64,000 nucleotides of DNA, from positions 30,790,527-30,854,526 of the forward strand of contig OX326959.1 in assembly GCA_946800325.1 (NCBI GenBank), written 5' to 3'. The stretch is from Luzula sylvatica. Its lineage: Eukaryota > Streptophyta > Magnoliopsida > Poales > Juncaceae. The notes beneath the pieces are model-generated. The model was not told the origin of the DNA. It did no database searches and saw nothing but the letters and a program-made list of their open reading frames with translations. Within the stretch, counting starts at the first letter, position 1. Each line of letters begins with the position of its first letter. The position numbers and the translations under genes are program-made. Of this stretch, positions 20,808 through 32,455 are shown piece by piece.

Positions 20808-23800
20808 ATTTTTTTTACTTGAAATGTTTTCAACTTGCATTAATTTGTGACCTTATACAATAAAAATGGCGTACACGCGAAACAACTAATTGGTTTAAAT
20901 TTTTAATTCAAATTTAGTACGCAACTTATAATAGTCTCAGAGTATTCATATTTTTTGACTTTAAAAGTGAAACATTTTTTTACTTAAAAAAATGGCGTAC
21001 AAGTGAAACAACTAGTGATTTTGCTTTTATATTCTCCGAAATTATTATTTTTTATTTTTTATCCTTAAAGGTGTCCAAAATTTCTTTAAAAGAATCATAT
21101 TATTTTGTGCCATTAGTATAATTGAAATAATTACACATTTATCATACAAAAAACACATGAATCATCTGGATCTCCCTCCACAAAAATGCTTTTTTCCTTA
21201 AATATCGACGAACGAGCTAGCCCGTCCAAGTTGTTGCTCGTGATGCAAAAGTTCCTGGACCAAATTCAAGTTTCGACCTTTTTACTTTTTGGTGAAGTAA
21301 AGAGAGAAATATTTAAGAAGTCTATGACTCAAAAACTTGACAACATAGTCTCATTGTCATGTATTTTTGTCATAATTGAATTGATTCCCTCCAATATACT
21401 ATTTCGAGTAAAGAAGAAGAAATAAAAAAAAAATATGACTACGATTATAATTTAACTTGCAATCTTTGTTGGATATTATTATTGATGAAACTTTCAGTTT
21501 TATAATAGGTAGTCACGTAAATTTGATGCAACATCATCAGAAAAATGTTCTACTGCATTGGTTGGAAATGCAAAAAGTTTTGTAGATATTTTAATATTTA
21601 ATGAAGGAGCGGCTCAGCGGCATTTGAAATACTTTTTTAACTAAAATAAATGTAGATATAAAATAAGAATACAAGTTTGCGTGATAACAATTCAAAACAT
21701 GATTTTGTAGTATAGCAATCATTAGTGTACAAAAATTTGCGTTATATGGCACGTGCCGAAACTAGTCAGTGTTGGTAATTTGAAATTACCAGCAAATTGA
21801 TCACCTAAATAGTGTTGCAAGTTACCAACACTATTATTATTACAATCCTTAGCATTTACCTTACGAACTAGAAATAATAGTGTTGGTAATGTGAAACAAA
21901 TTTTTGTCCATCACCTAAAAATTACCATCAAACTTCGAAAAACATAGGTTCGATTTATAAGCCTAAAAATATAACGGTACATGTCTTGTGCTTGCTGGTG
22001 ATTGCGTCGAATCATTAGACAAACATAACAAATTTGAGGGCTTAATTGTAAATTTGTACAGCTCAACTCAATACAAGTACATAACAAATTATTCACTTCA
22101 TAGTTGGTACTTGCAATTTCAAAAGTGGAGGCACTTTGCACAGCCCAATATAACGGGTACATGTTTTGATTCATCATTTATTTTCTGTTATTTCATTTGT
22201 TATTGTATGGCCTGATTAAATTATCTCAATTCTCAATTATAATACATCAAATATCAAATTGGTGACCTTATATACTCTTGAATCTTGATCATGTTATTCC
22301 GTCGTATATACATGTAACTTTCTTATTATGTTACATGACAAATATCTTTTCTTTTATGTACAATACAACCATGTTGCTCTCAGACTCTCAGTTGCTCCAC
22401 CGTTACCAAACCTCATTTTGCACATGTTCTAAAACATGTCTTTTTTGTATGTATTCATGTAAATAATATAATATAATAATATAATATGCTAGCTTTATCA
22501 TGAAATGAAATGAAATGAAATGCACAACAATCCAATTCCATGCTGTATATCGTATGATAAATTATATCGTTCGTCAGATACAAGTTACAACAGGCGGCGA
22601 TATACAGTGCTTCTTTCAACTGGAGTTATCCGGTTTGCAAGGAACGGAGTGGATGGAGGTAAAGTAGACTGGAGATAAGGATTGCATAACAACGCGTATA
22701 ATAATAAATAAAAAGTATATAACAGAATAAAAAATGTGGAGGTATATATGTATATAATTGGGAACTTTTATTTGTTTTTTTTGGTGAGACAAAAATAACC
22801 AAAAATAAATAAAGGTTATAATTACTGTCAGAATGCAGCCGGCGATATATAGTGTCAGTTTGCCTTTTTTTACTGTTCATTCGTCTACTTTTTAATCAAT
22901 TAATTTCAGAAAATGATGGGTTTTAATTTTTCAAAAAAAAATATATTATTTGGGCTTTAAAATTAAGCAAAGTTTGGGTCCGGAATTTTTCTATCAAAAA
23001 AATATATTGGACTTTTGAAAGTAATTAGGGAAAATATATATTTGGGCTTTATGTTGAGATTGATTAGGCTGGGCCTTTATTTGGTATGACCCTTTTTCGT
23101 GGGTCAAAAATAATTTTTATTTCTAATTCTATTGATGCCTCTTTTTTTGGTTCTAGATTTAGTTTTTAGTTTTAAAAACAAAAATCCTTTTCTTAACAGT
23201 TTGAGATAGTTGGGTAAAAGAAATAAATTTTGAAACTTGATTGTTGTATGAAAATAGTTTTTAAGGGAATATGAATTAATTGTTGAATGCCCCCCTATTA
23301 ATAAGAGATAACAAGTGACTGTCAACATAAAGTGAGATAACAAGTGAATTAATTGTTTTTCTTTTTTATATGTTTTGTAAATTGTAATATAATCAAAGAT
23401 AAAATAATATTTTGGGTCGTACAATATGGTCCATGACGTTAATAAAAAAATGATACTTTCCATGGCAATTATCATAATTATTTCTTTCTCTCTTGTTTAA
23501 ACATGTAAAATACCTAGTTACACCTCGATAAATCGATGGACCGCAAGAAAATCCACTACTTTTCTGCAAAGAAATAAGATTTTTTTTTATAAGAGTAATC
23601 CACGAATATTGTTGCTAGATGTAATAACTAGAAAATTCATTGCTTATTCTCTTTTTTAAATCACTAAATCTTTTTTAGGGAAAGATGATTTTCTTTCAAA
23701 TTCAACTTACACTTACTTAACAACATTATGATGTATCATCTCTAATCTGGACAATATCTACCAGTACTCGCATCACCCTAAACAATTTGATTTCTCTGAA

Positions 23801-25331
23801 GTTCAATTAGGCCCAATTTGAACTTGATGAACGTAAACAACTAAAATTAAATCATGCCTTTTTTTGTTAAAACTATTCTTTTTTAGCAAAGAACTAAAAA
23901 GTTCTGCAAATAAAATTAATACAGTTAAGGAAACACACAAAATGTTATATTTTTTAAAAGATAAATATGATATTTTACTTTAGAAGGATAAATTTGATAT
24001 TATCTTTTTTAAAAGACAAATATGATTTTTTTTTTTACTTTTTAGAAGAACACGTGAGAAATTCATAGTGAGAATGTGATGTCTTAGAATATTCTCGGGA
24101 ACACATGAAATTTGAGTTCATATTGTCGGTTATGCTAGGTAAAACGGAATGTGCAGTTTATGTATGACATGAAAATGTGTAAATTATTAATTACTTTATG
24201 TTGCCATGAATTTTCATTTTTCATTTTTAATAAATTGTAGTGTTAATTACAAATATTTGTAAGTATATTAGTTTTTTAAACCTTCTTTTGTCAGGATATT
24301 TTTTGGAATTTCAGGGCACCATATCAAACTCCAAAACATAACATTCCAAGCCACGTTCTAATATAATAAACACACACCAACGCCCCCACCCCCCGTGGCC
24401 CCTCTTCGGGGCAATGTGAAATTAATATGTAGTAATTAAATATGTGAATGTGATACATAATTAAGTATGTAGTAATCAATATAATTATACGTTAATTATG
24501 TGTAACATGTTAATTAGTAAAGTTAATTAGTGAAGGGGCATCAATGGATATTTTATATTTATATTTTTCCTGTTGAAAATAGGGAACATTTGATTATTAG
24601 ACACAAACTCATCATGAATCATGATAGAAGAATGAATGGTTAAAATATAATTATTAACGAAACCAAAAAAATTTATAAAGTTATAAGATAGGTTGAGTAT
24701 GAAATTGTTTGAGTTTTCATTTTTGTTAACCTTAATCTTCATTATTCGAGTTTTCATTTTTTACTGGTGAACCTTAAATAGTCCAATACCATTGTGATTT
24801 AGCTAATGCGAGACTGGTGATGGTGCTGACAGAGAAAGAGAGAGCGAGGCGGTGAAGCAGAGATCCGACAAGCTCATAAAATTCTTCAAAAGTACGAGGA
24901 AGATTTGGAAAAATAAGTGAAAGAATGGTACCGGTACTGACACTTATGGTACAAGTTTGAATTGGTATCATACAATTTGGATGTTAACATGCATTTTTCC
25001 GTCAAAAATAACATATTGTTTCCAATACAATTAAACTATTTTCATGTCAGACTTCTATTTTGGCGTCCCTATATATTTGATATTATTATATAATTTTAAT
25101 GTTAGTATATTTTTTGGGTATTAATACATCATTCTCTATATCACTATACTAATTTAAGGTTAATCAATACATCTTTGATGATAAGAATTTTTCTTTTCGA
25201 TATTTTCATATATTTTTTAAGCATGCCATATTTTAATGACTAATTTTTTTTGAAAAATTAAATTCACATGTAATAAAAATAAGATGACGGTTTATGTATA
25301 TTGGCTTTATTACTTGCATGATTATAGACAT
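20808..25331. other. Long AT-rich intergenic region
   Basis: No gene I can support. Minor structure: a 24-bp near-repeat (AAAATGGCGTACA...GAAACAACTA) at about 20866 and 20990; short inverted copies of GTGTTGGTAA/TTACCAACAC between 21771 and 21892; (GAAAT)n at about 22500-22522; and related GGCGATATA(C/T)AGTG words at 22596 and 22840. A plus-strand frame at 21186-21425 (79 codons) has no recognisable family and an ordinary AT-biased composition; I leave it unannotated. Confidence 0.5.
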
Positions 25332-26241
25332 CAGTGTTGCAAAAAACGGTGTAAAACGGTAAAACAGTGCCAAACCGTACTGTTTTTTGCAAGAAAATTT
25401 CAAAAAACGGTCAACCATTTTTTTACCGTCTTTGACCGTTTTTTTTGTCAAAAAACGTTTTAAACGTTTTTTTTTTACCGTTTTTTTCATAAAACAGATT
25501 TTTTTTAATATTTTTTTTTTTTCCGTAACTATTTCGTAGTAAATTTGGAGAGAGATCAAATGTTCTCTTTCAAATAATAATTGTAATTAGTGGTATTTTG
25601 TGTTTAATTCTTACATGAACAAGGTAATTCTGATCCAGATTATCATGGTTAATTATTTTGTATCTAATTTCGATTGACGCATCTAATTAGTTGATCTTTT
25701 TGTCTAATTAGATAGCTAAGAATATTTATTCTGATATGTTTAGGTCGATGGACATTTATTCAATATGTTTTATTAATATTTCATATGTTTTTTTAAATTT
25801 TGGACTTTCGTATATACTTAAGTTGAATTATAAAAATTGAATTATTACCAACTAGAGTTAGCCTAGTTGGTCACACCTCTTGGCTAGGGAGCGAGAGGTG
25901 TGGGGTTCGATTCCCGGCGGGGACACTGGATTATAGATTAAATGTTAAATGAGTGAATAGAGTATGTGGCCTACGGATTTGTAATAAAAAAAAAAAAAAA
26001 AGGAGATTGTGTTTGGAAGGGGGACTTTGAGCCCTCTCCGAATTTACTCAAAAAAAAAAAAATTGAATTATTATATTTTTGTTTGTTTTATTTTTAAATT
26101 TTTATTATAATTGCTATAAAATATTGTCGATTTAAGTAACCGTTTTTTAACCGTTTTTTTACCGTTTTACGACCGTTTTACAGTAAAACATTAAAACGGT
26201 GACCGACCGTACCGTACCGTTTTCCGTCATTTGCAACATTG
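25332..26241. mobile_element. hAT non-autonomous element, copy 1, interrupted by a SINE
   Basis: TIRs CAGTGTTGCAAA (left) and the complement of CAATGTTGCAAA (right). Exact 8-bp duplication ATAGACAT at 25324-25331 and 26242-26249. The subterminal regions are dense in AAACGGT/ACCGTTT words. The interior is nearly the same as that of the copy at 31784-32447, for example CATGAACAAGGTAATTCTG, apart from the SINE. No coding capacity. Confidence 0.93.
25848..26060 (+). repeat. tRNA-derived SINE inserted in the hAT copy
   Basis: A box TTAGCCTAGTTGGTC, B box GGTTCGATTCCCGG, a body with an internal A run and a poly(A) tail. Total about 213 bp. It is flanked by AATTGAATTATTA on both sides (25835-25847 and 26061-26073). 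The hAT copy at 31784-32447 carries that site once, uninterrupted, so the insertion boundaries are confirmed by an empty site in the same window. The body shares GAGCCCTCT with sequence near 30032. Confidence 0.93.
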
Positions 26242-26249
26242 ATAGACAT

Positions 26250-27056
26250 ACATAATGGCACGGAATATCTAAATCATATTAAATGCATCCAATTTCCTAA
26301 GAATATTTAATCAGACTAGAAGGCTTGGCATAATTGCATGGGATTGCATTAACCGGTTGCATTATATCTTCCCATAATGCCCTTGTGCATTATATCTTCC
26401 CATAATGCCCTCGTTTGATTGAATGGTCACGATTGATTCTATCAAAAAAATATGTAATTTTTTGGTCACGATTGAATCTATAAAGTTATTTACGTTTCAA
26501 AGCCTAAGGAAAAAGAAAATTCATTGCTAACGAAATTGCAAAAATGAAAATCCTAACATTAAGTCATTTTACTAGTTTTGGTACCAAGTGATCAAATAAG
26601 TTAACAAGATCTCCATGTAAAGCTAATTTAATTTCTTCCAATTGCCAATTTCTCTTTTTATAAAATGTTATGTCCAAAGTTTTATATGGACTGTTTTGTT
26701 AACTTATCCATTAAAAGCGCTTTTTTTAAGATCTTTAAAGAAGATAATTTTTTACAATTTTAGATCATCTATGGGTTTTCTTGCAATTTTCCTCAAAATA
26801 ATCTGAGAAAAGATTATTGGTTGCATTTTTCATGATTAGATTCAAAATTATTTATGGTTTTTAATTTAAATTATAAATACATCACGAGAGAATGCGACGG
26901 TTAATTCAGGCCATTGGAGACGAAATTATCCAATTTCTCCTCATAAATATAATCCTATAAATAAATTAATAAATAAATGATCCTTCTAATGTAACTAATC
27001 AGTAAAATAAATAAATAAATATTTTATTATTTAATATACCATTTTGCGATTCCTGC
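26250..27056. repeat. AT-rich intergenic sequence with a 28-bp tandem pair
   Basis: Two near-identical 28-bp copies at 26358-26385 and 26386-26413 (TGCATTATATCTTCCC...). GGTCACGATTGA occurs twice (about 26424 and 26464). Nothing else seen. Confidence 0.55.
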
Positions 27057-27107
27057 AACCAAAGAAGAGAACCGAGTATCCGAGCTCTACTCCAGCTCTA
27101 CTAATCA

Positions 27108-27256
27108 GTCCCCCTGTGGGCCTGAACCCCCGGGCCCCCCGGGTCAGGCCCCGCAAGGGCCCGACCCCCTCCCCGGGCCAGGCCTCCTGTGGGCCCAAAC
27201 CCCCCGGCCCGGCCCAACCTTGACCGGACCCGACTTGCCTGGCCCCACTTGGGCCC
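27108..27256. other. GC-rich GGGCCC-type island
   Basis: About 150 bp of proline- and glycine-codon-like GC-rich sequence with repeated GGGCC, CCCCGGGC and GGCCC words, abruptly different from its flanks. It may be the subterminal part of a hAT-like MITE or degenerated simple repeat. The open frames across it in both directions follow from composition. Confidence 0.5.
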
Positions 27257-27455
27257 CACACACACACTACACACTACACTACACTACACACACACACACA
27301 CACACACTCTCTTACAGAGACACATACAAAGACGCACAAACACAAAAAACACACACACACCCCCGATACAAAGACGCACAAACACAAAACACACACACAC
27401 ACACCCCATATACACAACATGCACATATATACATATAACACAAAAACACACATCT
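27257..27455. repeat. (CA)n-rich microsatellite
   Basis: Long runs of CACACA interspersed with ACTAC, and two copies of a longer unit (ACAAAGACGCACAAACACAAAA) near 27325 and 27368. Frames here encode His/Thr repeats on one strand and Cys/Val repeats on the other and are not genes. Confidence 0.9.
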
Positions 27456-28134
27456 CTCTCTGCTCATCGAATGAAGTTGGTTCTTTTTCGACACTCTGAA
27501 ATTTCTTGTATTGAGAAGCCCCGGTTTTATGTCTGAGTAAAACGATTCGATCATCCATTTCTTTTTCCATCGCTGCACATTTGAGAGAAAATAAATTATA
27601 TTGAATAATTACAAACTGTATTGGATTATTTTGGAAGGAATAAGATTGAAAATTACCTCTTATACATGGGTTTGTAATTGATTAAACCCAAATAACCCAA
27701 GTCATCGAGTTTGTAATTGATTAACTGTGCCGCCTATTCTCCTGTACCAATATGAAGACAATTAGTTAATATCTTGTAGAAAATAAATAAATTAATTAAC
27801 TAACTGGTTTGGTTTGGTTTTGAACCTGATCGAGTTTGATTTTGTTTAGTTTCTATATCACTATTCCTCCATTAAAATCTGATCATCGTCTTCTGATTTT
27901 AGAGTAAAATTCTTCGAGAGCTTAATCGAATGTCTCGATTCGAGCTGGTTTAAGAGAATTGGCCACTATTGATCATAACCCTGAAAAAAATAATGAAATC
28001 AATCGCGTAATGATATACAATTACAGAAATTCCCCCTAATTTAGTAACAAAAAATCATGTACATGTACAGCACAAAATCCTCTTCTTCAATACAAGAAAA
28101 GTGAGGAAAAAGAGAAGAAGATTAAAAGAATAAC

Positions 28135-28994
28135 CTATTGCCAAGAAGTGCACGGAATTGAATTTTGTGACGCTCTAAATCTCTGTTGCATCGAGATGAA
28201 ATCTTTTTGCCCAAAATGACCTCTTCGAGGTTGTTCTCGAAGGAACTCACCAAATCTCTGCACCAATTGTGAAAATAAATTAGATCAAATAATTACCAAA
28301 ATATATTGGATTAATTTAGAAAGAGATAAAATTGAAAATAACCTTGTACAGTGGGCAATCCTTCTATGTTTCTTTTGTCTCGTTCTCATCCAATTCGAAC
28401 AGGGATAAAAGAGAAGAAATTCTTGTATTAGGGTAACCGCTCATAGGAATCTTGTAAACTACAATCAATCACAAACATAATTAATAATTATGATCAAGAA
28501 CGAGTTAAGAAGAAACTAAATACCAAAGAAAATCGAATTGAAAACAAATCCAGCCATTTGCTGTCTTGATTTGGGGGTAATCGAAAAATCATTAATTCCT
28601 ATAAAATACAAACAAATAGAGAAGAAACACTTACGTTTTCGTGTCTGTCCAGTAACGAATCCCACGTCGACCATGGAAATTGGCCATTGAATAGATCTCA
28701 GTCCGCGAGTTAGAGCTCTTATCGAGTGCCGATTCACATCTCGTCTCCCAGTCGAACAATCTGAGTACGGAATAGAAGTTCTGTGTTGGTTCTCGAGTAT
28801 ATGGATGTAGGGTTTCGTAGTGGGAGAGAATAGAGAAGAAGGGAGAGATGAGAGAAGAACGAGGGAGAGGATGAATGGATATGTTGAAGAGAGAGAAGGA
28901 AGGCGGAGGTGTACGAACTATTATTATATTGGAAAAATAATGATCTGTCACTGTAACTTTTCCCTAAACTCGGTTTACAATTTAAACTATACAC
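28135..28994 (-). pseudogene. Candidate multi-exon gene or gene relic, minus strand
   Basis: On the minus strand a CT-rich leader (about 28940-28700) precedes ATG at 28687, which opens MANFHGRRGIRYWTDTK and meets a consensus donor GTAAGT after 28635. Further exon-like blocks follow. 28458-28343 lies after a TTGATTGTAG acceptor and contains YKIPMSGYPNTRISSLLSLF in one frame. 28257-28135 lies after TTGGTGCAG and is open for 40 codons, starting RFGEFLREQPRRGHFG, then TAG. Exon 1 does not join the second block in that frame, so it is either a relic, a non-coding transcript, or spliced differently. Two intronic stretches (27590-27660 and 28268-28345) are diverged copies of each other. I do not recognise a family. 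Confidence 0.35.
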
Positions 28995-29159
28995 CTTATA
29001 TTATTGCCATACTAAGGTTCTGTCATTACACCGTACACCGAGTTCATTTTGTATAACATCGAAATATTAACGTTGGATTAAATTTTCTTAACATTAGGAT
29101 TAAGATCTTTCAAAATTTTATGACCGTTTGAAAAAAATATTATGTTTTTGACAATATTA

Positions 29160-29240
29160 TGTTAGATAATATTATGTTAGATAAAAAAAAAAAGAAAAAA
29201 AAGAAAAAAAAGAAAAAAATATTATGTTAGATAATTTGAT
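29160..29240. repeat. Purine microsatellite in a short tandem duplication
   Basis: GAAAAAAAA-type units repeat about four times at 29183-29218, flanked by three copies of ATATTATGTTAGATA. Confidence 0.75.
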
Positions 29241-31050
29241 TTGTTATTTCAAAATTTTATGACCGTTGGAAAAAGACTGTTTATTTTAGATCTATGAGTT
29301 TTGGATCATTTGTGGATTAATATTTGATTAATATTAGAAATAAATAATTACATCAGTGGGCAGAAAAATAAGTAGAAATATTGCAATAATTAGTATGATA
29401 CATAGTTTTTGTGTACCTCTAAAATATTTATTAATCACTATCATATAATTTTTCTAATAGTATGGTAAAAAATTAATTATTCCAAGTACAAATGATTTTT
29501 CTAATATTTGATTTGTTATTTCTAATAGAAATATGTTGAATAATTAATTATTCCAAGTACAAATAAAATTAATCATTGCTTTGTTTTATTTTTCTAATAG
29601 TATGGTAAAAAATAGAATAAATTTTTTCACATATATACAATCTTAAAAAAATGAAAATGTATAAAAACATTAATTATTATACGCATAAGTATAATTGACC
29701 AATGATATTTTTTGTTTCCATGCAAATTTCATTAGTTTAATTTACTCTGATCCGGAATTCAAATAAAATATCAAGACCCATGTAGGATTGTATTGCATTA
29801 CAATATTATAAAATATAAAACAAGTCAAAATGTACAATTTAATTTTATATTGTTTACATTTGTTTGGATGCTAATATTGAAGATCAAAGAACTTTGTAAA
29901 AATGTATTATATTTTCAATTTTAAATTTCCAATTTCCAATAAAAACATATACACTGTATTTTTTAGGTAGCCATCATTGAAAATAATATTTTGTAAGTTT
30001 ATTATTAATATTTAATTTGGGACTTGGAGGCTAGAGCCCTCTACAAATTTCAAAAAGAATAATATTTACAAATAAAGCTCTATATTACATGTTAAGATAG
30101 TACATATTATTGTGGGATCTTGAAAAAATCCCATGTTGGGTCAATTAATTATTCTTGTACAAATAAAATTAATCATTGCTTTGTTTTATTCTTGTAATAA
30201 AATGGTAAAAAATAGAACAAGAACTTTGTATTGTTTATATCCGTTTTATTCAAATGCAAGACTTTGAAATGTAAGGCTTTATATTGACTAGGAGATAACA
30301 CGCGCCCGATTTTATTTTATTTGTTTTATCATTTATGTAATATATAGACATAATATAAAGTTATGATTTTTCGGGATCATATATAAGACTTTATGAAAAT
30401 AAATATCATATTGATTAATGAAATTTGATGATGACAAAATTAATATATTATTTTTGAATATTACACATTGCGAAATATTTATTTAGTACTTTAATGCAAC
30501 AAATACAAAAAAAAATAAATGTCACTATAGAATAATAAAACAACATGCGTGGACAAAAACAAAAATCAAAACCATATGATATTTTAAATTTTCATATCTA
30601 AAAGTAAGAATAATAACATTCCAAAAGTTAAAAAAAATTATTTCTATCTGATAAATTTTAAGTTTCATGTTTATTATTGAAAAATATTATATAAGTTAAA
30701 TAAATTATTTGTGTTTAGTAAATAAATATCTTTCATTATTGTTTAAAAAAAAAACATTAACATGAAACTGTTTGAAGTACAAATACAAATAGAACATAAT
30801 TGTTGTAAAAATAATAATAATTATTAGGATGTGCAATTTTTTTCTATTATCTTTTTAAAAAATAATAATAATTAAGATTACAAATCATTAATGTAATTAT
30901 ATTTATTTTTATATCTTTTTTACATAATTGTTTTCATAATTTAAGTTAGAGGAAAATATTGAATATATGATAATAACATACTTAGTAGTATGTGAAATTT
31001 TTTTCAATTATAGTTTTAATAATAATAATAATTAGTCTTACAAGTCATTA
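29241..31050. repeat. AT-rich intergenic region with dispersed short repeats
   Basis: Related blocks containing TTAATTATTCCAAGTACAAA and TCTAATAGTATGGTAAAAAA recur at about 29450-29620 and, diverged, at 30145-30215 (AAATTAATCATTGCTTTG in both). A weak CTAGT end on the minus strand near 30288 is discussed among rejected items. No genes. Confidence 0.5.
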
Positions 31051-31403
31051 ATGTTGGTTCAAATTTCCTAGGGTTTGATTATCTCAAAATAATGCCGATA
31101 TCACTAATCTATATGTGGGAGTGACATTTATAGAAATAGAATACGTAACCCACAAAAGGATCAAAAGAAGAATCAAGACGTCGGAAGTCAAGACGGTAAA
31201 GAAATGATGGCACGAAAACGCATGATCAAGTGAAGACATCAAGACATCGAAGATTCCGCAAGTTGGGGTATCACATAAATCACCAAAACAACTTATATGT
31301 ATCCCTAAACTTGTTTATGTATTATTAAGCTCAAGATTAGTCAAAGAAATATATTCGAAATCCATTAAAATGATGAAATAACAAAACAGATTTTCAGAAG
31401 CAT

Positions 31404-31678
31404 GTCGGTTATAACGGACCTCGGGTCAGTTATAACAGACATACATAAATATGGTTAAAAAGAGCATGTCAGTTATAATGGACTACATGTCCGTTGTAAC
31501 GGACATCCTGTCAGTTATAACGGAACTCATGTCAGTTATAACGGACTTACAGTAACCGTGTTAATAAGAGCATGTCCGTTATAACGGATCTCATGTCAGT
31601 TATAACGGACCTACACTCGGTTATAACGGACTTGTGAACTCACTTCAGAATAACCAATCATCCGTTGTAACGGAATAA
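31404..31678. repeat. Cluster of ten TCCGTTATAACGGA-type palindromes
   Basis: About ten copies of a 16-bp site whose best form, GTCCGTTATAACGGAC, is a perfect palindrome. Variants include GTCAGTTATAACGGAC and GTCCGTTGTAACGGAC, spaced about 20-55 bp. Each half carries the MYB/MSA-like core AACGG. Spacer words CATGTC and GACCT(C/A) also repeat. Confidence 0.88.
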
Positions 31679-31693
31679 CCAAAAGAGAAATTG

Positions 31694-31710
31694 CCCCTTT
31701 ATATTTATTT
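31694..31710 (+). promoter_or_regulatory. TATA-box candidate downstream of the palindrome cluster
   Basis: CCCCTTTATATTTATTTCGG lies about 20 bp after the last palindrome. No start site can be proven from sequence. Confidence 0.4.
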
Positions 31711-31783
31711 CGGATTCCAAATAAACGCTCAACTCTATTGAATATTCCATCTTAATCTCACGTTTGGATACATCTCTCCATTC

Positions 31784-32447
31784 CAGTGTTGCAAAAAACG
31801 GTGTAAAACGGTGTAAAACGGTAAAAAAACGGTAAAACGGTGCCAAACCGTCCCGTTTTTTGCAAGAAAAATTCAAAAAACGGTCAACCGTTTTTTTACC
31901 GTCTTTGACCGTTTTTTTTGACCCTTTTTTTCATAAAACAGATTTTTTTTTTTTTTTTTTTTTGGCATTACAAACCGGTAACTGTTTCGTAGTAAATTTG
32001 GAGAGAGATCAAATGTTCTCTTTCAAATAACAATTGTAATTAGTGGTATTTTGTGTTTAATTCTTACATGAACAAGGTAATTCTGATCCAGCTTATCATG
32101 GTTAATTATTTTGTGTATAATTTCGATTGACGCATCTAATTAGTTGATCGTTTTGTCTAATTAGATAGCTAAGAATATTTATTCTGATATGTTTAGGTCG
32201 ATGGACATTTATTCGATATGTTTTATTAATATTTCATATGTTTTTTTTAAATTTTCGACTTTCGTGTATGTTTAAGCTGAATTATAAAAATTGAATTATT
32301 ATATTTTTGTTAGTTTTATTTTTAAATTTCTATTATAATTGTTATAAAATATTGCCGATTTAAGTAACCGTTTTTTAACAGTTTTTTTACCGTTTTACGA
32401 CGGTTTTACGCCGAGCGTACCGTACCGTTTTCGTCTTTGCGACGTTG
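31784..32447. mobile_element. hAT non-autonomous element, copy 2 (uninterrupted)
   Basis: Left end CAGTGTTGCAAAAAACGG, right end complement of CAACGTCGCAAA. Exact 8-bp duplication CTCCATTC at 31776-31783 and 32448-32455. Same family as 25332-26241, high identity over the interior, without the SINE. The left end has an extra GTAAAACGGT repeat and a long T run (about 31946-31963). Confidence 0.93.
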
Positions 32448-32455
32448 CTCCATTC

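Larger units (their letters stand above)
31052..31783 (+). mobile_element. LTR-like fragment with palindromic repeat cluster and TATA box
   Basis: The sequence changes character at TGTTGGTTC (31052). It contains a cluster of about ten palindromic sites (31404-31678), then TTTATATTTA at about 31698-31707, a TATA-like position. The layout (possible TG start, repeated enhancer-like sites, TATA) suggests the U3 part of an LTR, but I cannot find the partner LTR, PBS or PPT. The hAT copy at 31784 interrupts whatever follows. Confidence 0.4.

Noticed and set aside
21186..21425. 79-codon frame
   Set aside because: No recognisable family, no neighbouring exons and AT-biased composition; could be chance.
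23104..23475. 123-codon minus-strand frame
   Set aside because: Ile/Leu/Tyr/Lys-rich product expected from AT-rich DNA; no supporting motif.
27189..27578. His/Thr-rich and Cys/Val-rich frames
   Set aside because: Translation of a (CA)n microsatellite and its complement.
30286..30310. Possible Helitron 3' end on the minus strand (reads GGGCGCGTGTTATCTCCTAG then T)
   Set aside because: CTAG and GC-rich sequence are present but I find no stem-loop at the required distance.
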